In this document: one piece after another, positions 9,259 through 18,636 of the stretch | Numbering within the stretch: the stretch's first letter is position 1 | How the letters are laid out: each line of letters begins with the position of its first letter | Notes under the pieces: model-generated | Seen by the model: only the letters and a program-made list of their open reading frames with translations | Told to the model about the DNA's origin: nothing | The model's database searches: none | Translations under genes and position numbers: made by a program | NCBI RefSeq assembly: GCF_014651955.1 | Contig: NZ_BMXW01000008.1 | Coordinates: forward strand, 105,589 to 169,588 | Length of the DNA: 64,000 bases | Source: Shewanella fodinae | GTDB taxonomy: Bacteria > Pseudomonadota > Gammaproteobacteria > Enterobacterales > Shewanellaceae | Reading direction: 5' to 3'

Positions 9259-10206
9259 ATGCTAACGAGAACATATGTTACTGGTTTCTCTCTGGTCGAA
9301 CTGATGGTTGCGATGGTCATCAGTTTGTTTTTGACCTTGGGGGTTTTTGCCATGTTCAGCATGTCGGCGACCAATGTCACAACCACTGGCCAGTATAACC
9401 AATTACAGGAAAATGGCCGTATTGCGTTGGCAATTATGTCCCCAGATATCGAGCAAGTGGCCTTTTTCGGGGATGTGACCGGGACTGATTTTATCCCCGG
9501 TACGAATACTACAGTAACGGGTGTCATTGCTACAGATTGTGTTGGGGGTGGGTTGAATAATGCCACCCTACCGAACAATCAACCTGCACATTTTCGAAGA
9601 ATTTGGGGCTATGAAGCGGGTGTGAGTGGGCAGTCAGTGAGTTGTGTGAACGATGCGATAGAAGATACGGATGTTATTCAGATAAAGCGGCTGGTCGGAC
9701 CCGCCGGGGCAACCTCGGGCTTTCGTGTTGCCACCACTTCCTCTGAGATCGTATTTTTTGGAGCCGCCGCCGATCCCGCACTGATTAATGAGCGGGTCTG
9801 GGAGTACCAACACCACATTTATTTCATTCAGAATTTAAATGGTGTGCCGGTACTCAGTCGTAAAGCCTTGTCTGAAACGGGTATGAATAATGAAGAGCAG
9901 TTGGTTGAAGGCATAGAGAATATGCGGATCCTCTACGGTTATGATGACGATGGTGATGATACTGCCGACAGTTATTTGCCGGTGGAAAACGTTACCGACA
10001 TGATGTGGGATAACCAGTCATTTCAGCGCATTGTTGCCGTCAAGATTTTTCTGTTAGTGCGCACGGTAGATCAGGACAGCAGTTATACCAATGACATTAC
10101 CTATGAGCTTGGTGACAAGGAGCTTGGTCCTTTTAACGATCATTTTCGTCGCAAAGTGTTGTCCACCACCATTCTGCTCGAAAATCCGGTATTGATTAGG
10201 AATTGA
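9259..10206 (+). CDS. pilW: Type IV pilus minor pilin PilW
   Basis: The 315-residue protein has a short leader (MLTRTYVTG) cleaved before FSLVELMVAMVISLFLTLG, the type IV prepilin helix. The body (QLQENGRIALAIMSPDIEQVAFFGD) matches the PilW family. PilW is a minor pilin at the pilus tip, in complex with PilV, PilX and PilY1. It lies between pilV and pilX in a tight operon. Confidence 0.9.
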   Translation: MLTRTYVTGFSLVELMVAMVISLFLTLGVFAMFSMSATNVTTTGQYNQLQENGRIALAIMSPDIEQVAFFGDVTGTDFIPGTNTTVTGVIATDCVGGGLNNATLPNNQPAHFRRIWGYEAGVSGQSVSCVNDAIEDTDVIQIKRLVGPAGATSGFRVATTSSEIVFFGAAADPALINERVWEYQHHIYFIQNLNGVPVLSRKALSETGMNNEEQLVEGIENMRILYGYDDDGDDTADSYLPVENVTDMMWDNQSFQRIVAVKIFLLVRTVDQDSSYTNDITYELGDKELGPFNDHFRRKVLSTTILLENPVLIRN

Positions 10207-10207
10207 T

Positions 10208-10660
10208 ATGAAAGGTTTAAAGCGACAATCTGGCATCGTCCTTTTTTTTGCACTGATCTTACTTGTTGTGATGACGGTGATAGGTGTGGCGCTGGCGGTA
10301 AATGCCGGACAGTCTTTGCGCATGGCGGGTGCTGGTTCCGAACGAATGGAAGCTAAGGCTGCTGCGGATGGCGGTTTGGCGGCGGTTATGAATGCAACTA
10401 CTGCAGCAACTCTGGCGACACTATCAGACGTACAAAACAGTGCGCTATTTGGCGGAGAACAGACACTTACACCGTTACCAGAAGGGGTAACACCTGAAAA
10501 TGTTGGTTGTCAGCGTTCAGGGGCCGCGAGTGGTACCAATATTATTGTATGTCGGCGGTTACAAGCCAACAGCACTGTCACCTATGGGCGTGACAACATG
10601 GGTGTTATTGAGGTAACACAAGGTATGGAACAAGAAGTACTGAATGGGAGTGGATCATGA
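10208..10660 (+). CDS. pilX: Type IV pilus assembly protein PilX
   Basis: The 150-residue protein begins with a basic leader and QSGIVLFFALILLVVMTVIG. This is the PilX variant of the prepilin motif, in which the usual Glu+5 is absent. It continues with QSLRMAGAGSERMEAKAAADGGL, typical of PilX_N. PilX is a minor pilin of the tip complex. Its stop overlaps the pilY1 start (ATGA). Confidence 0.88.
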   Translation: MKGLKRQSGIVLFFALILLVVMTVIGVALAVNAGQSLRMAGAGSERMEAKAAADGGLAAVMNATTAATLATLSDVQNSALFGGEQTLTPLPEGVTPENVGCQRSGAASGTNIIVCRRLQANSTVTYGRDNMGVIEVTQGMEQEVLNGSGS

Positions 10661-13600
10661 AGCTCAAGCAAACAATTTGTACTTTCATTGTTGCCTTGGT
10701 GGTAAGTTTTGGGAGCAGTTGGGCCGATGATACTGAACTATATTTACTCGCTCCCGCAAATAACGGTAAATCTAAGGTATTAATTATTTTTGATAATTCG
10801 GCATCAATGGATACCTTAGAAACCGAGATTAAAGGTAGCTATGATCCAACCGTTACTTATCCCCCCATCGGTAGTTCTCACTCCTACCAAAGTAATATGA
10901 TCTATGCGACGGTTGGTACGGGCACTGACAACATGTCACTTCCGAATCCTGATAGTCCATCCCAATCTACACGTTTTAATGAATTGCTAAACGGTTGTGC
11001 TGCTGCCAGAGAAGCATTAGCGACCTACGGCCGCTTTACCGGATATGTGCGAGAGTATTACAGTTCTGGTAGTGATCGTGGAACTTGGCAACCTTTAGCA
11101 AATAACAGCGGTGCCAATACGAATAATCCAGTCGAGTGTTTTGAAGATATTGAAGCTGGCAATGCCAGTAATAATAATGATTTAACTGGATATGATGATG
11201 GCTTTCCTCAGAATAACGTCTATACCAGTTCCGGCGGACGTTGGGGAACGCGAACATATTATCCTTGGGGCAGCCCCTCTCAGCAAAATCTAAGTGATCT
11301 GTTTGCAAGTGGGCCATTAGTGACTTTATACACTGATAACTATTTACGTTGGTATCACGGCACTGATACCGGTGCTGTAGATATTTCTCGGTTAAATATA
11401 GCCAAAGAAGCCATTACGGGGGTTATTAGCAGTATGTCTGCCGTAGACTTTGGCTTGGCGATATTTAACCTCGATTACCCTAATGAGGGAGATAGAGATG
11501 GCGGACGTATTATTGCAGGTATCCGTCCTAGAAATGCTTCAGAAAAACAAGATCTCATTGATACCATCGTAGGTCTTCCAGCCGAAACGAACACGCCACT
11601 TTGCGAAACACTATATGAGGCATACAGTTATTTTAGCAATAATAGTGTGACCTTTGCTCATGCTGATAGTAATTACAGTAGCCTCAACTATAAAGGGAAT
11701 AAACCACCTTATGATGCCAGTATTGAGTCTGGTGGTCTCTATGAATCGCCAATGAGTAACTGCAGTGATATTGCGTACATTATATATATCACTGATGGTG
11801 AACCCACGCTAGATAACTCCGCTGATCAGCGAATTCAAAACTTAGTTGGAAGTCGCAGTTTGGGTACGACTCAGGATAAAAAGACAGATAATGGTGATTA
11901 TGCTGCCTATACCTATGATTATGATAAATATGGTCGTCCAATAAAAAGTTATATGCCAGCGTTAGCGAGTTATATGTATTGGCATGACCAGGTACTGTCT
12001 ACAGATACTTTCCAACAAGTGAAAACTTATACAATAGGCTTTGCTTTAGATGAAAACTCAGTTGCGGAACCATTGTTAATTGAAACCGCCAAAAGAGGTG
12101 GCGGTAAGTATTATGCAGCCAATAACGTAACCACTTTACAAAACGCCATTAGCAATGCGTTAGATCAAATTACCTACGAAGGTCAGCGATTTTCGGCTCC
12201 AGGGGTGGCATATAGTAATGCTGATCCTACTCGAACACTGGATGCTGCATATTATGCCTTGTTTGAGCCTAACCATGGACCACGTTGGGCTGGTAATTTG
12301 AAGAAATTTAAAATTAATGCCAGTGGCACATTAGTCGATGTAAATGGCAATAATGCCATTTCAGCAACGGGCGGTATTAAAGAAACTGCCTGTAGTTTTT
12401 GGAGTAGTTGTAGTCCTAAACCTGATGGCTTTTATGTGGAAGATGGTGGTGCGGCTCGGCAAATAGATCCCGCACATAGGAAGTTGCTAAGCAACATTGG
12501 TGCCTCTGGTGCGTTAGCCGCATTAAATAAATCAACAGCATCAAGTTATGCTGGGGGAGATGCAAATCTCTTCTCGTTAATGAATATGAGTGAAGACCCT
12601 AATTCAACTACTTCCGCTCAGCTCGATAAAGCTTTTGAGTGGCTCAAGGGCTTTAACGTTGATCTTGATAGTGACGGCACCCCTATGTCTACCGACTATG
12701 GCGGTATTCGCGGTGATATTATGGGCGACCCAATGCACTCTCAGCCACTGGCGATAGATTATGGTGGCACTAATGGGGTTTATATTTTTGTTGGCACTAA
12801 CGAAGGTATGTTCCATGCGTTTAAGGACGCTGGTGCTTCTGTTAGTGAAAGCTGGGCTTTTATGCCCTTTAATATGCTAGCGAATGTCCAAACCCTAAGG
12901 GACAATGATTATTCAAATGGTCACAGTGTTTACGGTATTGACGGCTCTCCCGTTTCATATATTAAAAGAGCTAGTGATGGTTCTATAGAAAAAGCTTGGC
13001 TCTTTGTTGGATTGCGTCGCGGGGGAAGTTCTTATTATGCATTAGATGTGACCAATCCCGAAGCTCCTAGTTTAATGTGGCATATAGATAGTAGTTCAAC
13101 TGGTTTCGCTGAACTCGGGCAAACCTGGTCAACCCCGGTTGTGACTAAAGTCCCAGGGAATGACAATCCGGTTATTATCTTTGGCGGCGGTTATAACATC
13201 GGCTATGACGCTGGCAGTGGTAGTAACTCTTTGGGGCGGGATGTTTATATTGTCGATGCAGAAAAGGGGACTTTGAAGTACACCTTCGGTATTGGAGGGC
13301 AAACAGCATTACCTGGCATTACTGATAGTATTGCGGGGTCGATAGCGTTGCTGGACAGTAATAGCGACGGTGTTACCGATAGAATGTATGCGGCTGACTT
13401 AGGTGGTAATGTCTGGCGTATGGATATGCCATCAACTGACACTAGCGCATGGAGCGCCTTTAAATTTGCGTCATTAGGTGGCTCACTTACAAACAATAGA
13501 CGTTTTTTCTACGAGCCGGTTATTGCTCAAACTGAATTTACTAACGTTTCCACAATTACTTACACCGATGCTTCAGGCAGTACTACCTCCACTGTCGCAT

Positions 13601-14220
13601 CTCAGAATGTGCCTTACGACGCGGTAACGCTTGGTAGTGGTGACCGGGCGTCGCCATTAGGGACAACGACCGACGACATGTTTTTTGTATTGCAAGATCG
13701 TAATGTTGTGACCAAGACCTTCGGTGCTAGTGGAGCATCGATACCGGATCCGATTGATTTAACCAACTTGTACGATGTGACTTCTGCATCACCCAGCACC
13801 GATGCCGATAATTTGGCTTTTGGGACCAAATTGGGCTGGTATTTTAATTTCAGTGGCGTTGGCGAGAAAAGTCTGTCACCTGCGACAATTTTTAAGGGGA
13901 AAGTGTATTTCACCTCCTTTACGCCGTCCTTGGATAATCCGCAAAATACCTGTCAAATCTCTTCTGAAGGGCGCCTTTATATCTTTGATTTACACAAAGG
14001 AGGACGCTCTTCTCAGGAATATATTGATATTTGCGAGAATTGTATCCCGCAGCCGCCTAAGCTAATAACGCCTCCGCTTGCTGACGACATTGCTGACAAT
14101 CCGCCCTTGTCGCTGATCATCGGCCGGGGCAATTGTGTTGACGGACAGTGTTCTGGAACGGTTAATCTGGATGTCGGGCTAACAACTAATAAGATTTATT
14201 ACCATGTTAATGAACATTAA
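10657..14220 (+). CDS. pilY1: PilY1-type pilus tip adhesin / assembly factor
   Basis: PilY1 caps type IV pili, promotes extension and mediates surface contact. The 1187-residue protein has a signal peptide ending near SSWA. A von Willebrand A-like domain follows, with a MIDAS motif D46-x-S48-x-S50 in VLIIFDNSASMDT, and IAYIIYITDGEPT further on. The C-terminal half resembles the quinoprotein-like propeller (VYIFVGTNEGMFHAF; ALDVTNPEAPSLMWH). It contains a calcium-binding loop D-x-N-x-D-G-x-x-D at about residues 900-908. The first third is AT-richer and Asn/Ser/Tyr-rich, as is common in the variable region of PilY1. It overlaps pilX and pilE. Confidence 0.92.
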   Translation: MKLKQTICTFIVALVVSFGSSWADDTELYLLAPANNGKSKVLIIFDNSASMDTLETEIKGSYDPTVTYPPIGSSHSYQSNMIYATVGTGTDNMSLPNPDSPSQSTRFNELLNGCAAAREALATYGRFTGYVREYYSSGSDRGTWQPLANNSGANTNNPVECFEDIEAGNASNNNDLTGYDDGFPQNNVYTSSGGRWGTRTYYPWGSPSQQNLSDLFASGPLVTLYTDNYLRWYHGTDTGAVDISRLNIAKEAITGVISSMSAVDFGLAIFNLDYPNEGDRDGGRIIAGIRPRNASEKQDLIDTIVGLPAETNTPLCETLYEAYSYFSNNSVTFAHADSNYSSLNYKGNKPPYDASIESGGLYESPMSNCSDIAYIIYITDGEPTLDNSADQRIQNLVGSRSLGTTQDKKTDNGDYAAYTYDYDKYGRPIKSYMPALASYMYWHDQVLSTDTFQQVKTYTIGFALDENSVAEPLLIETAKRGGGKYYAANNVTTLQNAISNALDQITYEGQRFSAPGVAYSNADPTRTLDAAYYALFEPNHGPRWAGNLKKFKINASGTLVDVNGNNAISATGGIKETACSFWSSCSPKPDGFYVEDGGAARQIDPAHRKLLSNIGASGALAALNKSTASSYAGGDANLFSLMNMSEDPNSTTSAQLDKAFEWLKGFNVDLDSDGTPMSTDYGGIRGDIMGDPMHSQPLAIDYGGTNGVYIFVGTNEGMFHAFKDAGASVSESWAFMPFNMLANVQTLRDNDYSNGHSVYGIDGSPVSYIKRASDGSIEKAWLFVGLRRGGSSYYALDVTNPEAPSLMWHIDSSSTGFAELGQTWSTPVVTKVPGNDNPVIIFGGGYNIGYDAGSGSNSLGRDVYIVDAEKGTLKYTFGIGGQTALPGITDSIAGSIALLDSNSDGVTDRMYAADLGGNVWRMDMPSTDTSAWSAFKFASLGGSLTNNRRFFYEPVIAQTEFTNVSTITYTDASGSTTSTVASQNVPYDAVTLGSGDRASPLGTTTDDMFFVLQDRNVVTKTFGASGASIPDPIDLTNLYDVTSASPSTDADNLAFGTKLGWYFNFSGVGEKSLSPATIFKGKVYFTSFTPSLDNPQNTCQISSEGRLYIFDLHKGGRSSQEYIDICENCIPQPPKLITPPLADDIADNPPLSLIIGRGNCVDGQCSGTVNLDVGLTTNKIYYHVNEH

Positions 14221-14617
14221 ACGTAAGACAACAGCTGCTGGATTCACCTTGATTGAAGTGATGATCGTGGTGGTGATTATTGGGATCTTGGCGGCAATTG
14301 CATACCCCTCGTACATTGACTATATAACGCATAGCAATCGTTCTGAGGGGCAGGCGGCATTGCTGCGAGTGGCTAATCTACAGGAACAATATTATTTGGA
14401 TAACCGTTCTTACGCTGAAGATATGACTAAGCTAGGATTGAGCGCAGATCCCTTCCTAACCGACAACAAGTTGTACAGTGTGGATTCGGCTGGCACCGAT
14501 AGTTTTACTTTAACAGCAACCCCGCAAGGTTCTCAGGCAACGCGGGATACTAAATGTCCTACCATTACGCTAACTGATACTGGGGTTAAAGGCCCCTCTG
14601 CGGAGTGCTGGAAATGA
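14204..14617 (+). CDS. pilE: Type IV pilus minor pilin PilE
   Basis: The 137-residue prepilin has a basic leader cleaved before FTLIEVMIVVVIIGILAAIAYPSY, with Glu+5. It also has paired Cys near the C-terminus (TKCPTITL...AECWK) forming the D-region loop. It fits the PilE minor pilin that follows pilY1 in Pseudomonas-type clusters. The start is 14204 or the Met codon at 14210; both overlap the pilY1 end. Confidence 0.88.
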   Translation: MLMNIKRKTTAAGFTLIEVMIVVVIIGILAAIAYPSYIDYITHSNRSEGQAALLRVANLQEQYYLDNRSYAEDMTKLGLSADPFLTDNKLYSVDSAGTDSFTLTATPQGSQATRDTKCPTITLTDTGVKGPSAECWK

Positions 14618-14904
14618 GTAAATATATGATTTTGAGTCTATTGCTGTTGCTTGGCAGCACTCCGGTGATAGCAGCCAAACAGAGTTATAAGTGTTATTTG
14701 CTGACGACAAATGGGCCGGAGATTGCCTTTTATCGTTGGAAGGAACAGGACTTGCCGACTAAGCAAGCGGAGCTGGTCGCATCGAAGCGTAAAGATAACC
14801 GAGGTAAAGCCTATTACGTTAAGGACGTAAAAGAATGCACTCTGTTATCGGAAGAATTCTCATCAGCCGAGGCCAAAGCGCTGGATAAAAAGACACTTAG
14901 ATAA
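14614..14904 (+). CDS. Small exported protein ending the pilus operon, TapY2-like
   Basis: The ATG at 14614 overlaps the pilE stop (ATGA), giving 96 residues. A signal peptide (MSKYMILSLLLLLGSTPVIA) is followed by a small basic domain with two Cys (YKCYLL; VKECTLL) that could form a disulfide. Position and size match the small proteins annotated as TapY2 family beside Aeromonas and Shewanella pilY1 clusters. That link is from memory of the gene order, not from a search. Its function is unknown; a periplasmic partner of PilY1 or the minor pilins is an inference from the operon. Confidence 0.7.
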   Translation: MSKYMILSLLLLLGSTPVIAAKQSYKCYLLTTNGPEIAFYRWKEQDLPTKQAELVASKRKDNRGKAYYVKDVKECTLLSEEFSSAEAKALDKKTLR

Positions 14905-14945
14905 GCCAACTGCCATTTGTGACAGCATATCCAGCCATAGACGTT

Positions 14946-16658
14946 CTAAATTTGCTGCCCATGAATGTAACGCTGGCGCTTTTTATCTTTTAATTTTTCA
15001 AGATCGACTAACACCAGCCCATCAAGGCAATCTGCAAAAGCCGCATCAATGCCAAATGCCAGAAATTGTACGCCGTGGGGTTGGCACAGTTCACCATACT
15101 GTTTGTATAGGGTTGGCACCGCTGCCCCCATGCTGGCTAATGTTTGTTTTAGTTGCTTAAACGCCTGTTCATAGTCCATCCCTTGATACATCTCATCCAG
15201 TTCCTGTTTCCTTGTTGGTGGTAAAACGTAAGGGTGGAAAGAAACTGCCAGTGGCTGTGCTGGAAACTGTGACAGGTAGAAATGCACTAGCATCTCTTTC
15301 GCAGGCGTTGGTAACTGATTGCTGATGGTCACTGGACCAAACAGATAGCGATATTGCGGGTTTTTAGCGAGATAAGCGCCAATTCCATACCACAGATAAT
15401 CAAGGCTACGTTTACCCCAGTATTTAGGTTGCACAAAACTACGGCCTAGCTCTAAGCCAAACCTAAAATACTCAGAAAATTGCGGTTGATATTGGAATAG
15501 TGATTCGCTGTAAAGCGACTGTCCTCGGTCATGAAGTCGTTGCGCACTGGCAAAACGGTAAGCCCCCACAATTTCCATTTCTGACCGATCCCACAGCACT
15601 AAATGTAAGTAGTGGGGATCATACTGATCGGTATCTCGACGCTCACCGGTACCTTCGCCGACAGCTCGAAAAGCAATCTCTCTCAAACGGCCAATTTCCC
15701 GCATAATGGGATTGCTACCTTGATGGCAATACAAATATATCTGTTTATTGTCCTGAGTTTCACCAAGAAGTTCACACTCAGCTAGCGCTTTATAAAGGGC
15801 TAATCGGTCTTCAGGGTGGGCGATAGCTCGTTGTGTCCGAAACAGCCCCGGACGGTTTTTGCCGATGCGATATAAATGGTTTTTCAGCAACGTCACTTTG
15901 GTTTTTAGCGGGAAATCATTACCGTTCACGGCCTCTGCAGGTATCAGTTCCCCAATACGAACCGGCAGGGTAGCGTTAGCCTGCTTAAACATCTCCTTAA
16001 CCAGTAACAGCGTTGCCAACGGTTTGTACAACATCGAGGCCCCGTAGAAGGTAGGCGAGTTGTGTGCATCAACAAACATCGGGAGTAATGGGGCATCACA
16101 GTTGATCGCCATCCTCAGAAAGCCGCTGTGCCAACGGGTATCTCGTACACCATTTGGGCGCAACCTCGATACTTCACCGGAGGGAAAAATCAGTACCGCA
16201 CCTTCATTCATTAGATGCTCATGGATATTTTCCAGATAGTGTCTGGGGGTACCGCCTGTCATGTTGCGAACTGGCAGTAGCAGGTTGTGCAAAGGTTCCA
16301 GCGCCATCAACAGCTCATTGGCGACCACTTTGAGATCGCAACGTACTTCACTTAACAGTTTTATCAACACCAGCGCATCAAGAGAGCCAATAGGGTGATT
16401 CGCAAAAATGACGAATCTTCCTTGCGGCGGCACGTTTTCCAGTTGTACGTCGGGGACGGTGTAACTGATATTAAAGGTTTGTAGCACCTGTTCTACAAAA
16501 TCTATTCCCTTTAAGTGGCTGAACTGGTTTGCTATTTCATTACACTGCCGTTCGTTGAGCAGATAGCGCAACATCGCTTTCGTCGGCTTCGCCAACCAAG
16601 GTGCATTATTCAGTCGCGGTAGGTTGTCTTCGATGACTTTATCGACAGTAAATATCAT
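14946..16658 (-). CDS. Bifunctional acyltransferase, OlsF-like (O-acyl + N-acyl domains)
   Basis: The 570-residue protein has two acyltransferase halves. Residues about 60-270 are a PlsC-like domain with FANHPIGSLDALV (H88 and D94) and IFPSGEVSR. Residues about 300-450 form a GNAT-like hemolysin/OlsB domain with IGRLREIAFRAVGEGTGERRDTD and MEIVGAYRFA. This order matches OlsF, which makes ornithine lipids by N-acylating ornithine and then O-acylating the product. Single-domain relatives are annotated as putative hemolysins. The substrate here is not proven by sequence. It is transcribed alone toward the pilus operon. Confidence 0.72.
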   Translation of the reverse strand: MIFTVDKVIEDNLPRLNNAPWLAKPTKAMLRYLLNERQCNEIANQFSHLKGIDFVEQVLQTFNISYTVPDVQLENVPPQGRFVIFANHPIGSLDALVLIKLLSEVRCDLKVVANELLMALEPLHNLLLPVRNMTGGTPRHYLENIHEHLMNEGAVLIFPSGEVSRLRPNGVRDTRWHSGFLRMAINCDAPLLPMFVDAHNSPTFYGASMLYKPLATLLLVKEMFKQANATLPVRIGELIPAEAVNGNDFPLKTKVTLLKNHLYRIGKNRPGLFRTQRAIAHPEDRLALYKALAECELLGETQDNKQIYLYCHQGSNPIMREIGRLREIAFRAVGEGTGERRDTDQYDPHYLHLVLWDRSEMEIVGAYRFASAQRLHDRGQSLYSESLFQYQPQFSEYFRFGLELGRSFVQPKYWGKRSLDYLWYGIGAYLAKNPQYRYLFGPVTISNQLPTPAKEMLVHFYLSQFPAQPLAVSFHPYVLPPTRKQELDEMYQGMDYEQAFKQLKQTLASMGAAVPTLYKQYGELCQPHGVQFLAFGIDAAFADCLDGLVLVDLEKLKDKKRQRYIHGQQI

Positions 16659-16819
16659 GGTGATGTCCCAAACTGAAGCGTTAGGTGGCCTGAAGCGAAA
16701 ACACTTTAGGCAGATTCAGTCAGACAATAAGCCCAGATATTGACCGTCGTATGAACGATGGATGGCAGTCTTATGACAAACAAGAGCGCGGAGGAACAAC
16801 TCGCGGTTCCTCCGGTATG

Positions 16820-18178
16820 TTAGAAAAACAGATGTGCCATACCGGCAATTACCGGTAATGTAACGAGTGTACGCAGTAGGAAAATAATGAAGAGTTCCCA
16901 AGCGTTAACCGGAATTTTACTGCCAATCAGTAATGCACCGACTTCACTCATGTAAATCAGTTGCGTCACTGACAGCGCCGCGATGATAAAGCGGGTCATT
17001 TCAGCCTGTATGCCATTACTGGCGAGAATTGACGGAATAAACATATCGGCAAACCCAACCACGATGGTTTTGGATGCCGCGGTTGCTTCAGGAATATGCA
17101 GCCATTCAAGCAACGGAATGAAAGGCATGCCGAGGTAGTCAAAAACCGGCGTATATTGCGCAATCATTAATGCAATAGTACCAATGGCCATTACCACAGG
17201 GATAATGCCAAAAATCATGTCGATGACATTTTTGAAGCCTTCTTCCACAACCTTGAGTGGGCCACCGGTGTGCGCTGCTTTGTTTAACGCTAACTGTATT
17301 CCCCAGGATAAGGCATGGTGGCCAGCAGGCACGGCTTCATCATCTTTTTTTCGCGAAGAGCCATTCAGATACAGATCTTTTTTCAAAGACAGAGGCGGCA
17401 AACGGGGAACCACAACCGCTGCTACCACACCCGCTAGGCATACCGTTAGATAGAAGGGCACAAACATGGCTTCCAGCCCTACCTGCGTTATCACCACTAG
17501 ACTGAAAGTGATTGATACAGCCGAGAATGTTGTACCGATAATGGCAGCTTCCCGTTGTGTATAAAAATTGTCTTCATATTGTTTACTGGTGAGCAGAATA
17601 CCAACGCTACCATCGCCAAGCCAGGATGCCATACAGTCAATAGCGCTGCGCCCAGGTAGATTGAATAACGGCCGCATAATGGTGGTTAACAGCGTGCCAA
17701 ACAGCTCTAGTAAGCCAAAATTCAGCAGCAGTGGCAGTAGCAATCCGGCAAAGAAAAACACGCAAAATAGCACGGGTAATAGATCATTCATTACCAGCCC
17801 GCCAGTATCAGCAGAGCGAATAGCTTCAGGACCAATACCAAAAAAAGTCAACGTGATAAACACTGCCCCCGTAAGCCTAACCACTAGCCAGAACGGGTTG
17901 ATGTTCAGCAATGCATTGAGGAAATGGTGAGTACGAATTGCTTTCGGCCGAAACAGTTTAGTTAGCAAGGTTGCCAGTGCCATCAACAACGATATTGTCA
18001 GGATAATCGTGGTGAGCCAGTCGCTTAACAGGTGCTGCAATGCTTTTGCCAAGATTGCCACTGGAATGGTAATCGCCCCCTGAAAACTGATGGGGGTCAT
18101 AAACAGCAACACCCCAATTAATGATGGGATGATAAAGGTTAGTGCTGTCTTCAGACTATGAGTTTGAGATTTGGTCAC
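16820..18178 (-). CDS. YjiH family membrane protein (nucleoside-recognition/Gate domain)
   Basis: The 452-residue protein has roughly ten hydrophobic segments. It carries the Gate-domain signatures of the YjiH/SpmA-like family: SAIDCMASWLGDGSVGILLTSKQYE and FADMFIPSILASNGIQAEMTRFIIAALSVTQLIYMSEVGAL. It is probably an inner-membrane transporter whose substrate is unknown. It stands alone, with a long upstream region. Confidence 0.82.
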   Translation of the reverse strand: MTKSQTHSLKTALTFIIPSLIGVLLFMTPISFQGAITIPVAILAKALQHLLSDWLTTIILTISLLMALATLLTKLFRPKAIRTHHFLNALLNINPFWLVVRLTGAVFITLTFFGIGPEAIRSADTGGLVMNDLLPVLFCVFFFAGLLLPLLLNFGLLELFGTLLTTIMRPLFNLPGRSAIDCMASWLGDGSVGILLTSKQYEDNFYTQREAAIIGTTFSAVSITFSLVVITQVGLEAMFVPFYLTVCLAGVVAAVVVPRLPPLSLKKDLYLNGSSRKKDDEAVPAGHHALSWGIQLALNKAAHTGGPLKVVEEGFKNVIDMIFGIIPVVMAIGTIALMIAQYTPVFDYLGMPFIPLLEWLHIPEATAASKTIVVGFADMFIPSILASNGIQAEMTRFIIAALSVTQLIYMSEVGALLIGSKIPVNAWELFIIFLLRTLVTLPVIAGMAHLFF

Positions 18179-18636
18179 GTTAAGGCCTGTTGTTATTATT
18201 TAAATCTGGCCTGTCGGCCATGCAAATTTATGCAGAATTGTTTGCAATAAAGGCACAAGGTTACCGCCTCTCGCTGACCGTGTAAATTTGTCTGTTATCC
18301 TCGCGACACTATCTGTGAGTAACTGTTATTTTTATGCACTGTATTGTCACTAAAAATGCGTTATGGAATCTGGAATATGCTAGCGACCTGGACTGTTATT
18401 GACTTCCCGGGAGTGTAGCGGCAGTCAGTTGTAATTAAAAAAGTTTTCAATATTTTTTGTCATAAATGAGCAAAAGTCCTCATTTGTGCAACGATCATCG
18501 CGAATTGTTACTTTGCTAGGTGGCATATCAGTTTGTAACAATGTACCTTTGCTTGACGCTATCCGGTATATTATCGGAATCAGTGACGCGTTTGAGGCAT
18601 AGACAGTTCACTGGCATAGTGGGGACGATAATTACG
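18179..18636. other. Divergent intergenic region (yjiH-like / DUF998)
   Basis: These 458 bp separate two divergent membrane-protein genes and must hold both promoters. An imperfect palindrome TGCAAATTTATGCA lies near 18223-18236. It loosely resembles an ARG box (7 of 10 conserved positions), which is too weak to call. No gene or stable terminator hairpin was seen. A plus-strand frame open from 18520 is an N-terminal extension of the DUF998 ORF and probably not translated. Confidence 0.4.

Noticed and set aside
16716..16901. 61-codon minus-strand ORF overlapping the end of the yjiH-like gene
   Set aside because: It lies mostly inside the 3' end of a clear membrane-protein gene in another frame and has no ribosome-binding site.
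18223..18236. ARG box upstream of the yjiH-like gene
   Set aside because: Only seven of ten conserved positions match, and there is no second box nearby.
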